64,000 bases of DNA, taken from contig NZ_ATZI01000001.1 in assembly GCF_000428125.1 (NCBI RefSeq), positions 1-64,000 of the forward strand. Reading direction: 5' to 3'. The notes under the pieces are model-generated. The model was given only the letters and a program-made list of their open reading frames with translations. It was not told the DNA's origin and searched no databases. Below are positions 43,784 through 53,677 of this stretch, piece by piece. How positions within the stretch are numbered: position 1 is the stretch's first letter; each line of letters starts with the position of its first letter. The DNA is from Bacteroides graminisolvens DSM 19988 = JCM 15093 (lineage in GTDB: Bacteria; Bacteroidota; Bacteroidia; Bacteroidales; Bacteroidaceae). Position numbers and translations under genes: made by a program.

Positions 43784-45034
43784 CTATTCAGTAACAGGCA
43801 GAGTAAAATAAAAAATAGAACCTTCGTTCTCTTTGGAACGTACCCATATCTGTCCTCCCATTTTTTGGACTAACAATCTACAAAGAGTTAAACCAAGTCC
43901 GGAGCCTTGAATAAAAGGATCCACTTTCTCAAAACTTTTAAAAATGGTAGCTACCAAATGAGTCGGAATACCTATTCCGGTGTCTTTCACATAAAACTTA
44001 ATGATATTGTGATGCGTCGTGAAACCAAAATGAATAGATCCGGCAGAGGTAAATTTAACGGCATTGTTTAACAAACTGGCTAAAACCTGAGATATACGGC
44101 TCCAATCATTCATCACAATCAATGACTCATCAACGTTATCTAGCACAAGCTTCACACCGGAATTAGTCATCAATACATACTTTTCAAATAAATGCCGGCA
44201 TAAGTCACTGAGCTTAACCGCCTGGCATTGCAAAGTAAGCGTTCCGGATTCAAGTGCTGATAAGTCGAGCACCTCATCAAACATAGAAAGCAATAACCCC
44301 GAATTAAATTCAATGATACGTGCATACTCATCTCGGTCGGACTTCTCCGAAGCGTCGGCTACCAATTTGGAAAAGCCAACAATCGCATTCAGTGGCGTAC
44401 GAATTTCATGATTCATATTTGCTAAAAAAGAATTCTTCAATTTGTCGGCAACCTGAGCCTTGCATCGTGCCTCCTCCAACTCTTTTTGTGTTTTATACGC
44501 ATCGGTAACATCCCAACTCATACCCATTATTAAAACACTACCAGTACCCGATGGTATTGTTTTTTTTAATGTTTTGATCAGTTTTATGGAACCGTCGGGC
44601 ATTTTACATTCTTCCTGATACTCCAGCAGATTGTGTTGCAAAACATAATAGTCATCTTCGCGAAATCGGTTTATATCCGTTTTACCAAGGAATATTTCAT
44701 AGTCATTTTTACCAATAATATCATTAACCTTAACTTTTGCCAGTACACTAAAAGCTTCGTTGCAATATATATATTTGAAATTATTTGCCGGGTCCTTAAC
44801 AAAACAGCTAAAGGGAATATTATTGAGCAAATTAAACATCGTTTTATTTTGCTCAACCACAGCTTCTACAGAAGTCGAAAAGACATCATTTGCATGAAAC
44901 TGGCACTGAAAATGAGAGCACAACAGTTTCTTCTTAAGATGAGACAGTTCCTCGTTCAGGCTTTCTACCTTATTTTGAAGAAATGTAACTTTATCAACAA
45001 GTTCTTTCTCCCTGACATCGGGGCACACTTCCAT
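43784..45034 (-). CDS. Soluble PAS-domain histidine kinase
   Basis: The 416-residue protein starts with a coiled coil (about 5-40, KVTFLQNKVESLNEELSHLKKK). A PAS domain follows (about 65-180, FVKDPANNFKYIYCNEAF). The HisKA box FLANMNHEIRTPLNAIVGFSK carries the phospho-accepting His (about 210). The HATPase domain has N-box NNAVKFT, G1 VKDTGIGIP and G2 GSGLGLTL. There is no transmembrane segment and no receiver domain, and no response regulator lies beside it, so it is an orphan cytosolic sensor. A TATATTTG element is at 45087-45094. Confidence 0.92.
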   Translation of the reverse strand: MEVCPDVREKELVDKVTFLQNKVESLNEELSHLKKKLLCSHFQCQFHANDVFSTSVEAVVEQNKTMFNLLNNIPFSCFVKDPANNFKYIYCNEAFSVLAKVKVNDIIGKNDYEIFLGKTDINRFREDDYYVLQHNLLEYQEECKMPDGSIKLIKTLKKTIPSGTGSVLIMGMSWDVTDAYKTQKELEEARCKAQVADKLKNSFLANMNHEIRTPLNAIVGFSKLVADASEKSDRDEYARIIEFNSGLLLSMFDEVLDLSALESGTLTLQCQAVKLSDLCRHLFEKYVLMTNSGVKLVLDNVDESLIVMNDWSRISQVLASLLNNAVKFTSAGSIHFGFTTHHNIIKFYVKDTGIGIPTHLVATIFKSFEKVDPFIQGSGLGLTLCRLLVQKMGGQIWVRSKENEGSIFYFTLPVTE

Positions 45035-45086
45035 TCCTATTTATTTTTTTCTTTGTTACAAGTGAACTAATTCAATCACACCATCA

Positions 45087-45094
45087 CAAATATA
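45087..45094 (-). promoter_or_regulatory. -7 element for the histidine kinase
   Basis: TATATTTG on the minus strand fits TAnnTTTG, 53 bases before the kinase start. Confidence 0.5.
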
Positions 45095-45182
45095 CAACTT
45101 TCATACAGATTTATCAACTATCTCCGGAAGTTATAAATTATAAAAAGTATAGTGGCTTTTTGTTGAGACGACTAGAATGTTC

Positions 45183-45190
45183 TATCTTTG
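45183..45190 (+). promoter_or_regulatory. -7 element for ahcY
   Basis: TATCTTTG lies 20 bases downstream of TTTTTG, a full -33/-7 match, and 31 bases before the ahcY start. The short leader leaves no room for a SAM or SAH riboswitch. Confidence 0.65.
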
Positions 45191-45220
45191 TACCAGTTAT
45201 TATTAAAACAATTTTTAATT

Positions 45221-46639
45221 ATGTCTTTAGAATTATTCTCTACCCTGCCCTACAAAGTGGCAGACATAACGCTTGCTGACTTCGGTCGCAAGGAAATCGA
45301 TTTGGCAGAAAAGGAAATGCCCGGCCTGATGGCTCTTCGCGAAAAGTATGGAGAATCAAAACCATTAAAAGGTGCCCGTATTATGGGATCACTTCACATG
45401 ACCATACAAACGGCTGTGCTCATCGAAACATTAGTATCATTAGGAGCAGAGGTACGTTGGTGTTCATGTAATATATATTCTACACAAGACCACGCTGCGG
45501 CTGCCATAGCTGCTGCCGGAGTTCCTGTTTTCGCCTGGAAAGGTGAAACACTCGCCGACTATTGGTGGTGCACACTTCAGGCTTTGAGCTTCGAAGGTGG
45601 CAAGGGACCCAATGTAATTGTTGACGACGGAGGCGACGCAACCATGATGATTCATGTGGGATACGAAGCTGAAAGCAATGCTGCCATTCTTGACAAAGAA
45701 GTTCATGCCGAGGATGAAATTGAACTGAATGCCATCTTAAAACAAGTATTGGCTCAGGACAACGATCGCTGGCATCGCGTAGCAAAAGAGGTTAAAGGCG
45801 TTTCAGAAGAAACCACGACCGGAGTTCATCGCCTGTATCAGATGAAAGAGGAAGGCAAATTGCTTTTCCCTGCTTTCAACGTAAATGATTCGGTTACCAA
45901 ATCAAAATTCGATAATCTCTATGGTTGTCGTGAATCATTGGCCGACGGTATTAAACGGGCAACAGACGTAATGATTGCCGGTAAAGTAGTGGTGGTTTGC
46001 GGATATGGTGACGTAGGAAAAGGCTGCGCACACTCTATGCGTTCATACGGTGCTCGTGTTCTCGTAACAGAGATTGATCCAATTTGTGCTTTACAGGCTG
46101 CAATGGAAGGTTTTGAAGTGGTAACCATGGAAGAGGCTTGCAAAGAAGGCAATATTTTTGTGACCACAACCGGTAACATTGATATTATACGTATTGACCA
46201 CATGGAGCAGATGAAAGATCAGTCAATCGTTTGTAACATTGGCCATTTCGATAACGAAATTCAGGTTGACGCCTTGAAAAAGTACAACGGCATCAAACAG
46301 GTAAACATCAAACCTCAAGTTGACCGTTACTTCTTCCCCGACGGACACAGCATTATTCTGCTGGCCGATGGCCGTTTGGTAAACTTAGGTTGTGCCACTG
46401 GGCACCCCTCATTCGTAATGAGCAACTCTTTCACTAACCAAACTTTGGCGCAAATCGAGTTATTCAATAAAGAATATGCCATTGATGTATACAGATTGCC
46501 AAAACATTTGGATGAGGAAGTAGCTCGTTTACACCTTGAAAAGATTGGAGTGAAGCTAACTAAGCTTACACCAGAGCAAGCTGCTTACATCGGAGTATCG
46601 GCCGAAGGACCTTTCAAAGCCGATCATTACAGATATTAA
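45221..46639 (+). CDS. ahcY: Adenosylhomocysteinase
   Basis: The 472-residue NAD-dependent enzyme hydrolyses S-adenosylhomocysteine to adenosine and homocysteine, which relieves inhibition of methyltransferases. Features include [20 protein letters not shown] (about 56-75), [36 protein letters not shown] with the catalytic Lys, the NAD-binding [20 protein letters not shown] and the C-terminal [22 protein letters not shown] was chosen as start since the longer frame would begin in the promoter. The gene is expressed alone and ends at a very strong terminator. Confidence 0.97.
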   Translation: MSLELFSTLPYKVADITLADFGRKEIDLAEKEMPGLMALREKYGESKPLKGARIMGSLHMTIQTAVLIETLVSLGAEVRWCSCNIYSTQDHAAAAIAAAGVPVFAWKGETLADYWWCTLQALSFEGGKGPNVIVDDGGDATMMIHVGYEAESNAAILDKEVHAEDEIELNAILKQVLAQDNDRWHRVAKEVKGVSEETTTGVHRLYQMKEEGKLLFPAFNVNDSVTKSKFDNLYGCRESLADGIKRATDVMIAGKVVVVCGYGDVGKGCAHSMRSYGARVLVTEIDPICALQAAMEGFEVVTMEEACKEGNIFVTTTGNIDIIRIDHMEQMKDQSIVCNIGHFDNEIQVDALKKYNGIKQVNIKPQVDRYFFPDGHSIILLADGRLVNLGCATGHPSFVMSNSFTNQTLAQIELFNKEYAIDVYRLPKHLDEEVARLHLEKIGVKLTKLTPEQAAYIGVSAEGPFKADHYRY

Positions 46640-46648
46640 TCTGAAACC

Positions 46649-46694
46649 GAAGAGCGGTTTGTTGCCTTTGCAAAGGCAACAAACCGCTCTTTAT
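46649..46694 (+). terminator. Terminator of ahcY (perfect 40-bp palindrome)
   Basis: Bases 46651-46670 and 46671-46690 are perfect reverse complements, AGAGCGG.. to ..CCGCTCT, with no unpaired centre. Ts follow. It lies 15 bases ahead of the next gene. Confidence 0.9.
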
Positions 46695-46708
46695 AATACT
46701 AAACACAA

Positions 46709-49207
46709 ATGAAAAAGTTCCTCCCTGATTTAATCGCCATCTTAGCTTTTGTAGTCATTTCGTTTGTTTACTTCTTCCCGGCAGTAACGGAAGATCGTAT
46801 CTTGTTTCAACATGATACTGCCGCCGGAGCTGGAGCCGGACAGGAAGCCAAAGAGTATTACGAACGTACCGGTGAGCGTACTCGTTGGACAAACTCTATA
46901 TTCGGTGGCATGCCAACCTATCAGATGGCTCCTAGTTACGACTCAACAGACACACTGAAAGTAGCCGAAAAAGCATACCATTTATTCTTGCCAAGCTACG
47001 TATGGCTAACCTTTATTATGATGCTGGGATTCTACATTCTGCTTAGATGCATGGGCGTTTCGGCATGGCTTTCGGCATTAGGAGGCATTATCTGGGCTTT
47101 TTCTTCCTATTTCTTTATACTGATATCAGCCGGACATATCTGGAAGTTTATCACTTTGGCATACATTCCGCCAACAATTGCAGGAATTGTACTTACATAC
47201 AGAAAGAAATATCTATTGGGAGGAGTACTTACAGCTTTATTCCTGGCTCTTCAGGTCCTTTCAAACCACGTGCAGATGAGCTACTACTTCCTGTTTGTCA
47301 TATTGCTCATAGCCGGTGCCTTTTTTGAAGATGCCTGGAGGAACAAAGAACTTCCTCATTTCTTCAAGGCCAGCGGCATTCTCATTGTAGCTGCAATTGT
47401 GGGCATCTCTGTCAATCTCTCTAATTTATACCATACTTATGAGTATAGTAAGGAGACCATGCGTGGAAAAAGTGAACTAAAGAGCGAAACAAACAGTGCC
47501 CAACAAACCAGTAGTGGATTAGACCGTAATTACATTACACAATGGAGCTACGGAATTGGAGAGACTTTTTCATTAATGATTCCCAATATTAAAGGAGGAG
47601 CGTCTGTTCCCATTGTGCAAAATGAAAAAGCAATGGAAAAGGCTAATCCAATGTATGGCAGCATTTACTCACAGCTTACTCAATATTTTGGCGATCAGCC
47701 TATGACTGCCGGTCCGGTTTACGTAGGTGCCTTTGTTGTGCTCTTATTTATTCTAGGACTATTTATCGTTGACGGTCCGCTTAAATGGGCATTGGGAGGT
47801 GCTACTCTTTTATCCATTTTACTCTCGTGGGGACATAATTTCATGGGCTTTACAGACTTCTTTATTGACTATGTGCCTATGTACAGCAAATTCAGAGCTG
47901 TTTCTTCCGCTCTGGTTATTGCCGAATTCACCATTCCTTTACTAGCCATCTTGGCTTTAAAGCAACTATTTGATAAGCCTGAATTACTAAAAGAAAAAAT
48001 CAAATACCTATATATCAGCTTTGGCATCACAGCCGGGTTCAGCCTGCTGTTCGCTCTGGCTCCTCGATTGTTCTTCAGCAACTTTATCCCGACACAGGAA
48101 ATGGAAGCCCTGAAACAAGGCATTCCCGGAGATCAGCTTTCACCCATCCTAGCAAACTTGGAAGAAATACGCGTTTACTTACTGACATCAGACGCATGGA
48201 GAAGTTTCTTCATCATTATAATAGGTACGGCTTTACTCTTGGCATACAATGCCAAAAAGCTCAAACCCACTATGACTATATTGGCAATAGCGGTTCTCTG
48301 CTTGGGAGATATGTGGATTGTGAACAAGCGTTACCTGAACGATGAACAGTTTGTTCCCGCCAGTCAGCAAACAGAAAGTTTCCAGCAGACAGAAACAGAC
48401 AAAATCATTCTGCAAGATAGTGCCTTGAATTATCGTGTACTTAATTTTGCAACCAACACATTCAACGAGAATAATACAGCTTATTGGCATAAGAGTGTTG
48501 GCGGGTACCATGCAGCCAAACTGAGACGCTACCAAGAAATGATTGATCATCACATTGGCAAAGAGATGCAAGCCACTTACAGTGCGATAGCCAATGCACA
48601 AGGAAATATGGATAGCGTAAATGCCAATGCATTCCGTGTGTTGAACATGCTCAATACTAAATATTTCATATTCCCCGTTTCACAAGGCAAGACAGCACCG
48701 TTGCTGAATCCTTACGCCTATGGCAATGCCTGGTTTGTAAACGAAATACGGTATGTAGCTAACGCCAACGAAGAAATGAACGCTTTGGATTCCATACAAC
48801 CTACGCAGACAGCCGTAGTTGATTCACGATTTAAACAATGTTTAAATGGCGTTCAAACAGCATTTAAAGATTCAACATCAAGCATTATGCTTACCAGTTA
48901 TGCACCTAACAAGCTGGTGTATCAAAGTCAATCGCCACAAGCTGGAATCGTCGTATTTTCTGAAGTCTATTACCCGGGATGGAAAGCCACCATTGACGGT
49001 CAGCCGGTAGAGATTGCCCGTGCCAATTACATATTGAGAGCCATCAGTGTTCCTGCCGGGAAACACACCATAACAATGACTTTCGACCCTGAAAGTTTAC
49101 ATATCACGGAACGGATTGCTTATGGTGGACTAATCGTATTACTTTTAGGAATTATAATCTTGTTGTACAACTGCCGCAAGTCCTTACCGACTAGTCGTAA
49201 GAAGTAG
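46709..49207 (+). CDS. YfhO-family polytopic membrane protein
   Basis: The 832-residue protein has about a dozen transmembrane segments in its first two thirds and a C-terminal extracytoplasmic beta-rich domain with SEVYYPGWKATIDGQPVEI, the YfhO family signature. The last membrane helix is near residue 800. YfhO proteins are GT-C-like and act in glycosylation of cell-envelope polymers in Bacillus. The Bacteroides substrate is unknown. The N-terminus DRILFQHDTAAGAGAGQEAKEYYE is typical of the Bacteroidetes members. It is monocistronic. Confidence 0.88.
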   Translation: MKKFLPDLIAILAFVVISFVYFFPAVTEDRILFQHDTAAGAGAGQEAKEYYERTGERTRWTNSIFGGMPTYQMAPSYDSTDTLKVAEKAYHLFLPSYVWLTFIMMLGFYILLRCMGVSAWLSALGGIIWAFSSYFFILISAGHIWKFITLAYIPPTIAGIVLTYRKKYLLGGVLTALFLALQVLSNHVQMSYYFLFVILLIAGAFFEDAWRNKELPHFFKASGILIVAAIVGISVNLSNLYHTYEYSKETMRGKSELKSETNSAQQTSSGLDRNYITQWSYGIGETFSLMIPNIKGGASVPIVQNEKAMEKANPMYGSIYSQLTQYFGDQPMTAGPVYVGAFVVLLFILGLFIVDGPLKWALGGATLLSILLSWGHNFMGFTDFFIDYVPMYSKFRAVSSALVIAEFTIPLLAILALKQLFDKPELLKEKIKYLYISFGITAGFSLLFALAPRLFFSNFIPTQEMEALKQGIPGDQLSPILANLEEIRVYLLTSDAWRSFFIIIIGTALLLAYNAKKLKPTMTILAIAVLCLGDMWIVNKRYLNDEQFVPASQQTESFQQTETDKIILQDSALNYRVLNFATNTFNENNTAYWHKSVGGYHAAKLRRYQEMIDHHIGKEMQATYSAIANAQGNMDSVNANAFRVLNMLNTKYFIFPVSQGKTAPLLNPYAYGNAWFVNEIRYVANANEEMNALDSIQPTQTAVVDSRFKQCLNGVQTAFKDSTSSIMLTSYAPNKLVYQSQSPQAGIVVFSEVYYPGWKATIDGQPVEIARANYILRAISVPAGKHTITMTFDPESLHITERIAYGGLIVLLLGIIILLYNCRKSLPTSRKK

Positions 49208-49235
49208 AAAGAAGAGACTAAAACAGTAACTATAC

Positions 49236-49273
49236 ACGAACGGGAAGTCGGCCACTAAAGCCACTTCCCGTTC
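49236..49273. terminator. Terminator between yfhO-like gene and small periplasmic protein gene
   Basis: CGAACGGGAAGT pairs perfectly with ACTTCCCGTTCG, and an inner GGC/GCC can extend the fold. It lies between two convergent genes. Confidence 0.75.
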
Positions 49274-49354
49274 GGTCGTTTAAATCAAATCAGAATACAG
49301 ATAAACTGCAAGTAATCTTGTCGTCTATAAAAAAACTCACTATCTAAGCATTAT

Positions 49355-49870
49355 TTATTGATTGGCCTTTATTTTACCATCTTTGGGTTTATCCTTTTTC
49401 TTATCCAGCTTCAGCCATTTCTCATACTGTTCCGGATTTAAGATTTTCTTCATACTCTGCTCTTTCTTTTTCTGAGCAGCCATCATCTCTTCTTTAGAAA
49501 CGTTACCGTTACCAGGTCGTTGTCCAAAATCAGGTCTTTCACCTCCCATAGCCGGGGGAAAACCATCACCTCCTTCAAAGTCGGCATTACCCTCCTTCAT
49601 CGGAGGACGCATTCCAGATGCTCCATCAGCTTGCTGGCTGGAGAAGCGCGCTTTTTGTTCTTTCAGATAAAGTTTATAGACCTTCTTATACTGTTTGTCA
49701 GTCAGTTGCAACTCACTTTGCAGTTCGTCACACATCTTTTTAGCAATCTTCTCGGGAGAAGGAACTTCACGTGGCAATTTGGCATCTGTTTTTTGTTGAG
49801 CCATCACCGAAACATTCCATGCAAAGCATGAAAACATAAGAATCAAACTTGTTTTAAGCAATCTATTCAT
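49355..49870 (-). CDS. Small exported protein (DUF4890/Spy-like)
   Basis: The 171-residue product has a signal peptide ending near VSVMAQQ. A helical segment follows with LTDKQYKKVYKLYLKEQKA, then a Gly/Pro/Met-rich low-complexity centre and a second helical segment with ILNPEQYEKWLKLDKKKDK. The LT..Q...V ...L.PEQ..KW pattern occurs in Bacteroidetes DUF4890-type and Spy/CpxP-like periplasmic proteins, which act as chaperones or stress sensors. The family call is by pattern. It stands alone. Confidence 0.72.
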   Translation of the reverse strand: MNRLLKTSLILMFSCFAWNVSVMAQQKTDAKLPREVPSPEKIAKKMCDELQSELQLTDKQYKKVYKLYLKEQKARFSSQQADGASGMRPPMKEGNADFEGGDGFPPAMGGERPDFGQRPGNGNVSKEEMMAAQKKKEQSMKKILNPEQYEKWLKLDKKKDKPKDGKIKANQ

Positions 49871-49964
49871 AAGGCATATCCATTTAAAAACAATTCAAAT
49901 ATGCCGGCTTTGAACGAGATAAAAAAAAGGAATCGACAAAAAGACTTTTTATCTCTACAGATTG

Positions 49965-51197
49965 CTACTTTTTCAACAAACGTTTGCTCAGATAGCGGAC
50001 GGGATACCACACAGAAAGGAAGCCTACCGTAATAACAGTAAAGAAAATAAGAATCACATCGGTAGCATGAACGCTCACCGGATAAGCATCAATTACAAAA
50101 CTGCCACTCGCCCCACCTAGGGAAATGAGTCCGAATCGTTGCTGTATGTAGCAGAGACCCAAACCCAGAATAATGCCAACGAAAGCCCCAAAAGCTGATA
50201 TAAGACGCCCTTCAAAAAGAAAGATACGACCAATTAACTGATCATCCGCCCCAAGAGAACGCAACGTTTGCACATCCTCTTTTTTATCGAGAATCAGCAT
50301 AGAAAGAGAACCGATTACATTGAAACAGGCAATCATTAAAATAAAGGTAAGAAACAGATAAGAGATTAACTTTTCAATCTCCATGATTCGAAACACATCG
50401 GCTTGTTGTTCATACCTGTCCTGCACACGGAAGCGTTCTCCCAACAGCCTTTCTATTTTCTTTTTTGCAGAAGAAACATCAACACCCGGTTTCAGCTTCA
50501 ACTCAATGGCAGAAACCTCCGAGTCATAATCAAACAATTTTCTGGCAAAGGCCAGTGAGGTAAGAATATAATGCCCGTCGTACTTCTGTTGATTAACAAC
50601 AAACACCGCTCCCGGTGAATAAAGATACTCCATGTTAAAAGAAGAAGCCGGGTTGGCCATGTTCACTTTCATGTTGCGTTTGGGTGCATACACCTGAAGC
50701 GGGTCTACAAACTGAATGCCCGTGCCCAAATTCGACACAAGTTCCACTCCCATCACACCATAATCAACAATCGAGTCATGCAGCACAAACTCACCCGTAC
50801 CATACAAAATACTGTCTATCGAGGTAAGTTCCTCGAAATTATCCTGCACCCCTTTGATAACAGCCATGACCTGACGATCCTTGTACTGCACCATAGCGCT
50901 CTCTTCGAGGGTTTCTGTAAAAACAGCAACTTCAGGCATCGCACGAAGTTGCTGTATGTTTTTGTTTTTAGAATCGAAGACCTTTCCTTCGGTAACAGTA
51001 ATCTTCAACTCGGGATCGAATGCCGTAAAAAAGCTGGCTACCATATCCTGAAAGCCGTTGAAGACCGACAGGGTACAAACCAGCGCTAAAGTAGCCAAGG
51101 CAACTCCACACACCGATACACCCGAGATGATATTGATAGCGTTATGCTTTTTTTTCGAGAAAAGGTAACGTTTTGCTATGTAAAAGGGAAAGTTCAC
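49965..51197 (-). CDS. FtsX-like ABC transporter permease (LolC/E type)
   Basis: The 410-residue permease has one N-terminal transmembrane segment (about 20-45), a large periplasmic domain and three C-terminal segments (about 275-400), the topology of LolCE and MacB-type permeases. Motifs include FYIAKRYLFSKKKHNAINIISGVSV at the start and SLGADDQLIGRIFLFEG in the cytoplasmic loop. It probably extracts lipoproteins or other substrates with an ATPase encoded elsewhere. It starts at GTG 51197, four bases inside rbfA (GTGA). Confidence 0.88.
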   Translation of the reverse strand: MNFPFYIAKRYLFSKKKHNAINIISGVSVCGVALATLALVCTLSVFNGFQDMVASFFTAFDPELKITVTEGKVFDSKNKNIQQLRAMPEVAVFTETLEESAMVQYKDRQVMAVIKGVQDNFEELTSIDSILYGTGEFVLHDSIVDYGVMGVELVSNLGTGIQFVDPLQVYAPKRNMKVNMANPASSFNMEYLYSPGAVFVVNQQKYDGHYILTSLAFARKLFDYDSEVSAIELKLKPGVDVSSAKKKIERLLGERFRVQDRYEQQADVFRIMEIEKLISYLFLTFILMIACFNVIGSLSMLILDKKEDVQTLRSLGADDQLIGRIFLFEGRLISAFGAFVGIILGLGLCYIQQRFGLISLGGASGSFVIDAYPVSVHATDVILIFFTVITVGFLSVWYPVRYLSKRLLKK

Positions 51198-51526
51198 TTC
51201 AACAACGAATCTATCTTTTGAAGATAATCTAGTGAATCATCAATAAAGAACTTCAACTCCGGTATGATGCGCAACTGATGTCTTACGCGCGTACCTAGTT
51301 CAAAACGAATCGATTTCATATTCTCATTGATGTTCTTCACCAACTCCTCTCCTTTTTCCGAAGGGAAGATACTCAGATAAACTCTGGCAATACTCATATC
51401 AGGGCTGATCCTTACTACACTCACCGATACCAATGTTCCTTGCATTGCCTTCGTCTGCAGCAGGAAAATTTCACTTAATTCCTTTTGTAACAGGCGTGAA
51501 ATCTTATTTTGTCTGGTCGTTTCCAT
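51194..51526 (-). CDS. rbfA: 30S ribosome-binding factor RbfA
   Basis: This is a 110-residue KH-fold protein needed for 16S rRNA 5'-end maturation and cold adaptation. Conserved features are the N-terminal RQNKISRLLQKELSEI, VSVVRISPDMSIARVYLSIFP in the centre and LRIIPELKFFIDDSLDY at the C-terminus. Its stop overlaps the GTG of the permease, and it is 25 bases downstream of the methyltransferase. Confidence 0.94.
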   Translation of the reverse strand: METTRQNKISRLLQKELSEIFLLQTKAMQGTLVSVSVVRISPDMSIARVYLSIFPSEKGEELVKNINENMKSIRFELGTRVRHQLRIIPELKFFIDDSLDYLQKIDSLLK

Positions 51527-51551
51527 TTTCTACTATTTTAATTGTTCTTGC

Positions 51552-52196
51552 TTATTCATTCTTCTTTCGAATAATCGTTAATCCGTCTCTCAACGGAAGA
51601 ATAACTTTCTCAACCCTGTTATCTTTTGCCACGAATTCATTAAAAGCCTGAATACCGATTGTCTGCGCATCATTGGGATTGGGAGTTTCAGTTACATGCC
51701 CGTCCCACAACGTGTTATCAGCAATAATGTAGCCTCCCGGCGACAGATGTGCCAAAGACATCTCGTAGTATTCCATATACTTTCTTTTGTCTCCGTCAAC
51801 GAAGACCAAATCAAAAGTAATGCCCAATTGCGGCACGCGCTCCAGGGCATCACCAATATAGAACTTTATTTTATCCGCATAGGGGGATTGCTCCAACCAA
51901 GGGCGGGTAAAATCTTCCTGTTCATCATTTATTTCAAAAGTATGCAAAACAGATCCTTCATCCAGGCCTTCCGCCATACAAAGAGCCGAATAGCCACTGT
52001 ATGTTCCTATCTCAAGAATCTGTTTCGGACGTATCATGCGGACAAACATTTTGAGCATCCGCCCCTGCAGATGTCCCGAAGCCATCCGCGGACGTAACAA
52101 TTTCACATGCGTATCACGATATAGAGCTTTTAAATAGTCGTCTTCCTCATCAATATGCCTGAGAATATACTCCTCCAATACGTCCGAATTCAGCAT
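51552..52196 (-). CDS. Class I SAM-dependent O-methyltransferase
   Basis: This 214-residue protein of the COG4122 (catechol-O-methyltransferase-like) family has the SAM-binding motif ILEIGTYSGYSALCMAEGL at about 60-78. The metal-binding and catalytic acid region is FDLVFVDGDKRKYMEYYE, and IIADNTLWDGHV (about 155) completes the pattern. In bacteria some members methylate small catechols and others are tRNA hydroxyuridine methyltransferases (TrmR), so the substrate is open. It overlaps pyk by one base (TAATG). Confidence 0.9.
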   Translation of the reverse strand: MLNSDVLEEYILRHIDEEDDYLKALYRDTHVKLLRPRMASGHLQGRMLKMFVRMIRPKQILEIGTYSGYSALCMAEGLDEGSVLHTFEINDEQEDFTRPWLEQSPYADKIKFYIGDALERVPQLGITFDLVFVDGDKRKYMEYYEMSLAHLSPGGYIIADNTLWDGHVTETPNPNDAQTIGIQAFNEFVAKDNRVEKVILPLRDGLTIIRKKNE

Positions 52197-53650
52197 TATC
52201 TTTCAATAAATGTAGGCAACAGATAATCTTTCGCTTTCGAAAGAATTGTTTTCACCTTATTAATTTCCAAGAAAGATGTTCCACCACCTTCTCCGAAGCT
52301 ACCACTAAGGTAAGCCACCATATCTTCTTCCACCAAGCGACCCTCTTTCAACAACAAATCGAGTGCTGAAAAGAAATAAGCCTGAGCGTTGTCTTTTTCT
52401 TCCAGGTAAATAGGCAATACCCCGTAAGAAAGAGAAAGAAGTCTCATTGTTTTCTCCTTGTAGCACATGGCTAAAACAGGATATTTGCCTCTGAAGGCAG
52501 CCAGAAAACGAGCCGTGCGTCCGGTATAACTATCTGTAATGATAGCACGGATATGCATCTTTGAAGTAGCCTTCACAGCTTGTTTTGCCAAGAAAGCCGT
52601 TACATCGATATTATCTGAACTCAACGGAATGCGAATATCATTTTCTTCGATCTTATCCTTTTCAGCCTGCGCAGCAATTTTAGCCATTGTTTGCACAGCT
52701 TCAACAGGATATTTACCGTAAGCCGTTTCACCGCTGAGCATCAAAGCATCCGTACGATAATAAATTGCATTGGCAATATCCGTCACTTCGGCACGAGTAG
52801 GACGCGGATTATTAATCATGGTGTGCAACATTTGCGTAGCAACGATTACCGGCTTCTTGGCCAAAACACATTTACGAATAATCATGCGCTGAATTCCCGG
52901 AATTTTTTCCTGTGCCACCTCAATACCTAAATCGCCACGAGCTACCATCACTCCGTAAGCTACTTCCAGAATTTCGTCGATGTTATCAACACCTTCCTGG
53001 TTTTCTATTTTGGCAATAATCTTAATCTCACTGTTGTGCGCATCAAGAATCTCCTGAATATCAAGAACATCCTGTTTGTTACGAACAAAAGAGTGAGCAA
53101 TGAAATCTATATCCTTTTCAATAGCGAACAGAATGTTGTTTCTGTCTTTTTCAGTCAGCGAAGGCAAGTTAATACGAACCCCCGGAACATTCACGCTCTT
53201 GCGGCTTCCCAGTGTAGCTTCGTTTTGCACTTCACATAAAAGTTCGCAATCAGTTTTTTCTATTACTTTCAAGGCAAGATCTCCATCGTCTATCAGAACA
53301 TCACCGCCTACGCGCACATCATTTACAAAACCCGTATAAGAAACGGAGATGCAATCGCGAGTAGTTTCCTGATCCGGATTTCCTACCACTTTCACTTTGT
53401 CGCCGATTGAATAAGGGATGGGTTCTGCGCATGCTGTAGTTCTAACCTCAGGACCTTTGGTATCCATAAGAATCGCTATCTTATTAGATACGGTACGCAC
53501 GTTATCGATAATACGTTCCGAGCCTTCTCTGTCGGCATGAGCTGTGTTCATACGAACCACATTCATACCGGCTTCATACAGCTTGGCTATAAAATCAACG
53601 TCGCAGCGACGATCTGAAATAGACGCAACTATTTTAGTATGCTTTTTCAT
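52196..53650 (-). CDS. pyk: Pyruvate kinase
   Basis: The 484-residue glycolytic enzyme transfers phosphate from PEP to ADP. It has KIVASI at the N-terminus, NVVRMNTAHADREG, the catalytic Lys region IKIIAKIENQEG and metal-binding VMVARGDLGIEV. The KPVIVATQML motif and the C-terminal regulatory domain with TDSYTGRTARFLAAFR complete it. The length and intact motifs suggest activity. It lies between aroQ (27 bases upstream) and the O-methyltransferase in a five-gene operon. Confidence 0.96.
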   Translation of the reverse strand: MKKHTKIVASISDRRCDVDFIAKLYEAGMNVVRMNTAHADREGSERIIDNVRTVSNKIAILMDTKGPEVRTTACAEPIPYSIGDKVKVVGNPDQETTRDCISVSYTGFVNDVRVGGDVLIDDGDLALKVIEKTDCELLCEVQNEATLGSRKSVNVPGVRINLPSLTEKDRNNILFAIEKDIDFIAHSFVRNKQDVLDIQEILDAHNSEIKIIAKIENQEGVDNIDEILEVAYGVMVARGDLGIEVAQEKIPGIQRMIIRKCVLAKKPVIVATQMLHTMINNPRPTRAEVTDIANAIYYRTDALMLSGETAYGKYPVEAVQTMAKIAAQAEKDKIEENDIRIPLSSDNIDVTAFLAKQAVKATSKMHIRAIITDSYTGRTARFLAAFRGKYPVLAMCYKEKTMRLLSLSYGVLPIYLEEKDNAQAYFFSALDLLLKEGRLVEEDMVAYLSGSFGEGGGTSFLEINKVKTILSKAKDYLLPTFIER

Positions 53651-53677
53651 AAATTCAAAAAAATGTAATAGTTAATA

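Noticed and set aside
45191..45220. SAH or SAM riboswitch before ahcY
   Set aside because: The leader after the -7 element is about 25 bases, too short for any such aptamer.
49236..49273. A further member of the 22-bp repeat family
   Set aside because: It shares an 11-base string (GGGAAGTCGGC) with unit A1, but there is only one hairpin and no repeat period. It is better explained as a terminator.
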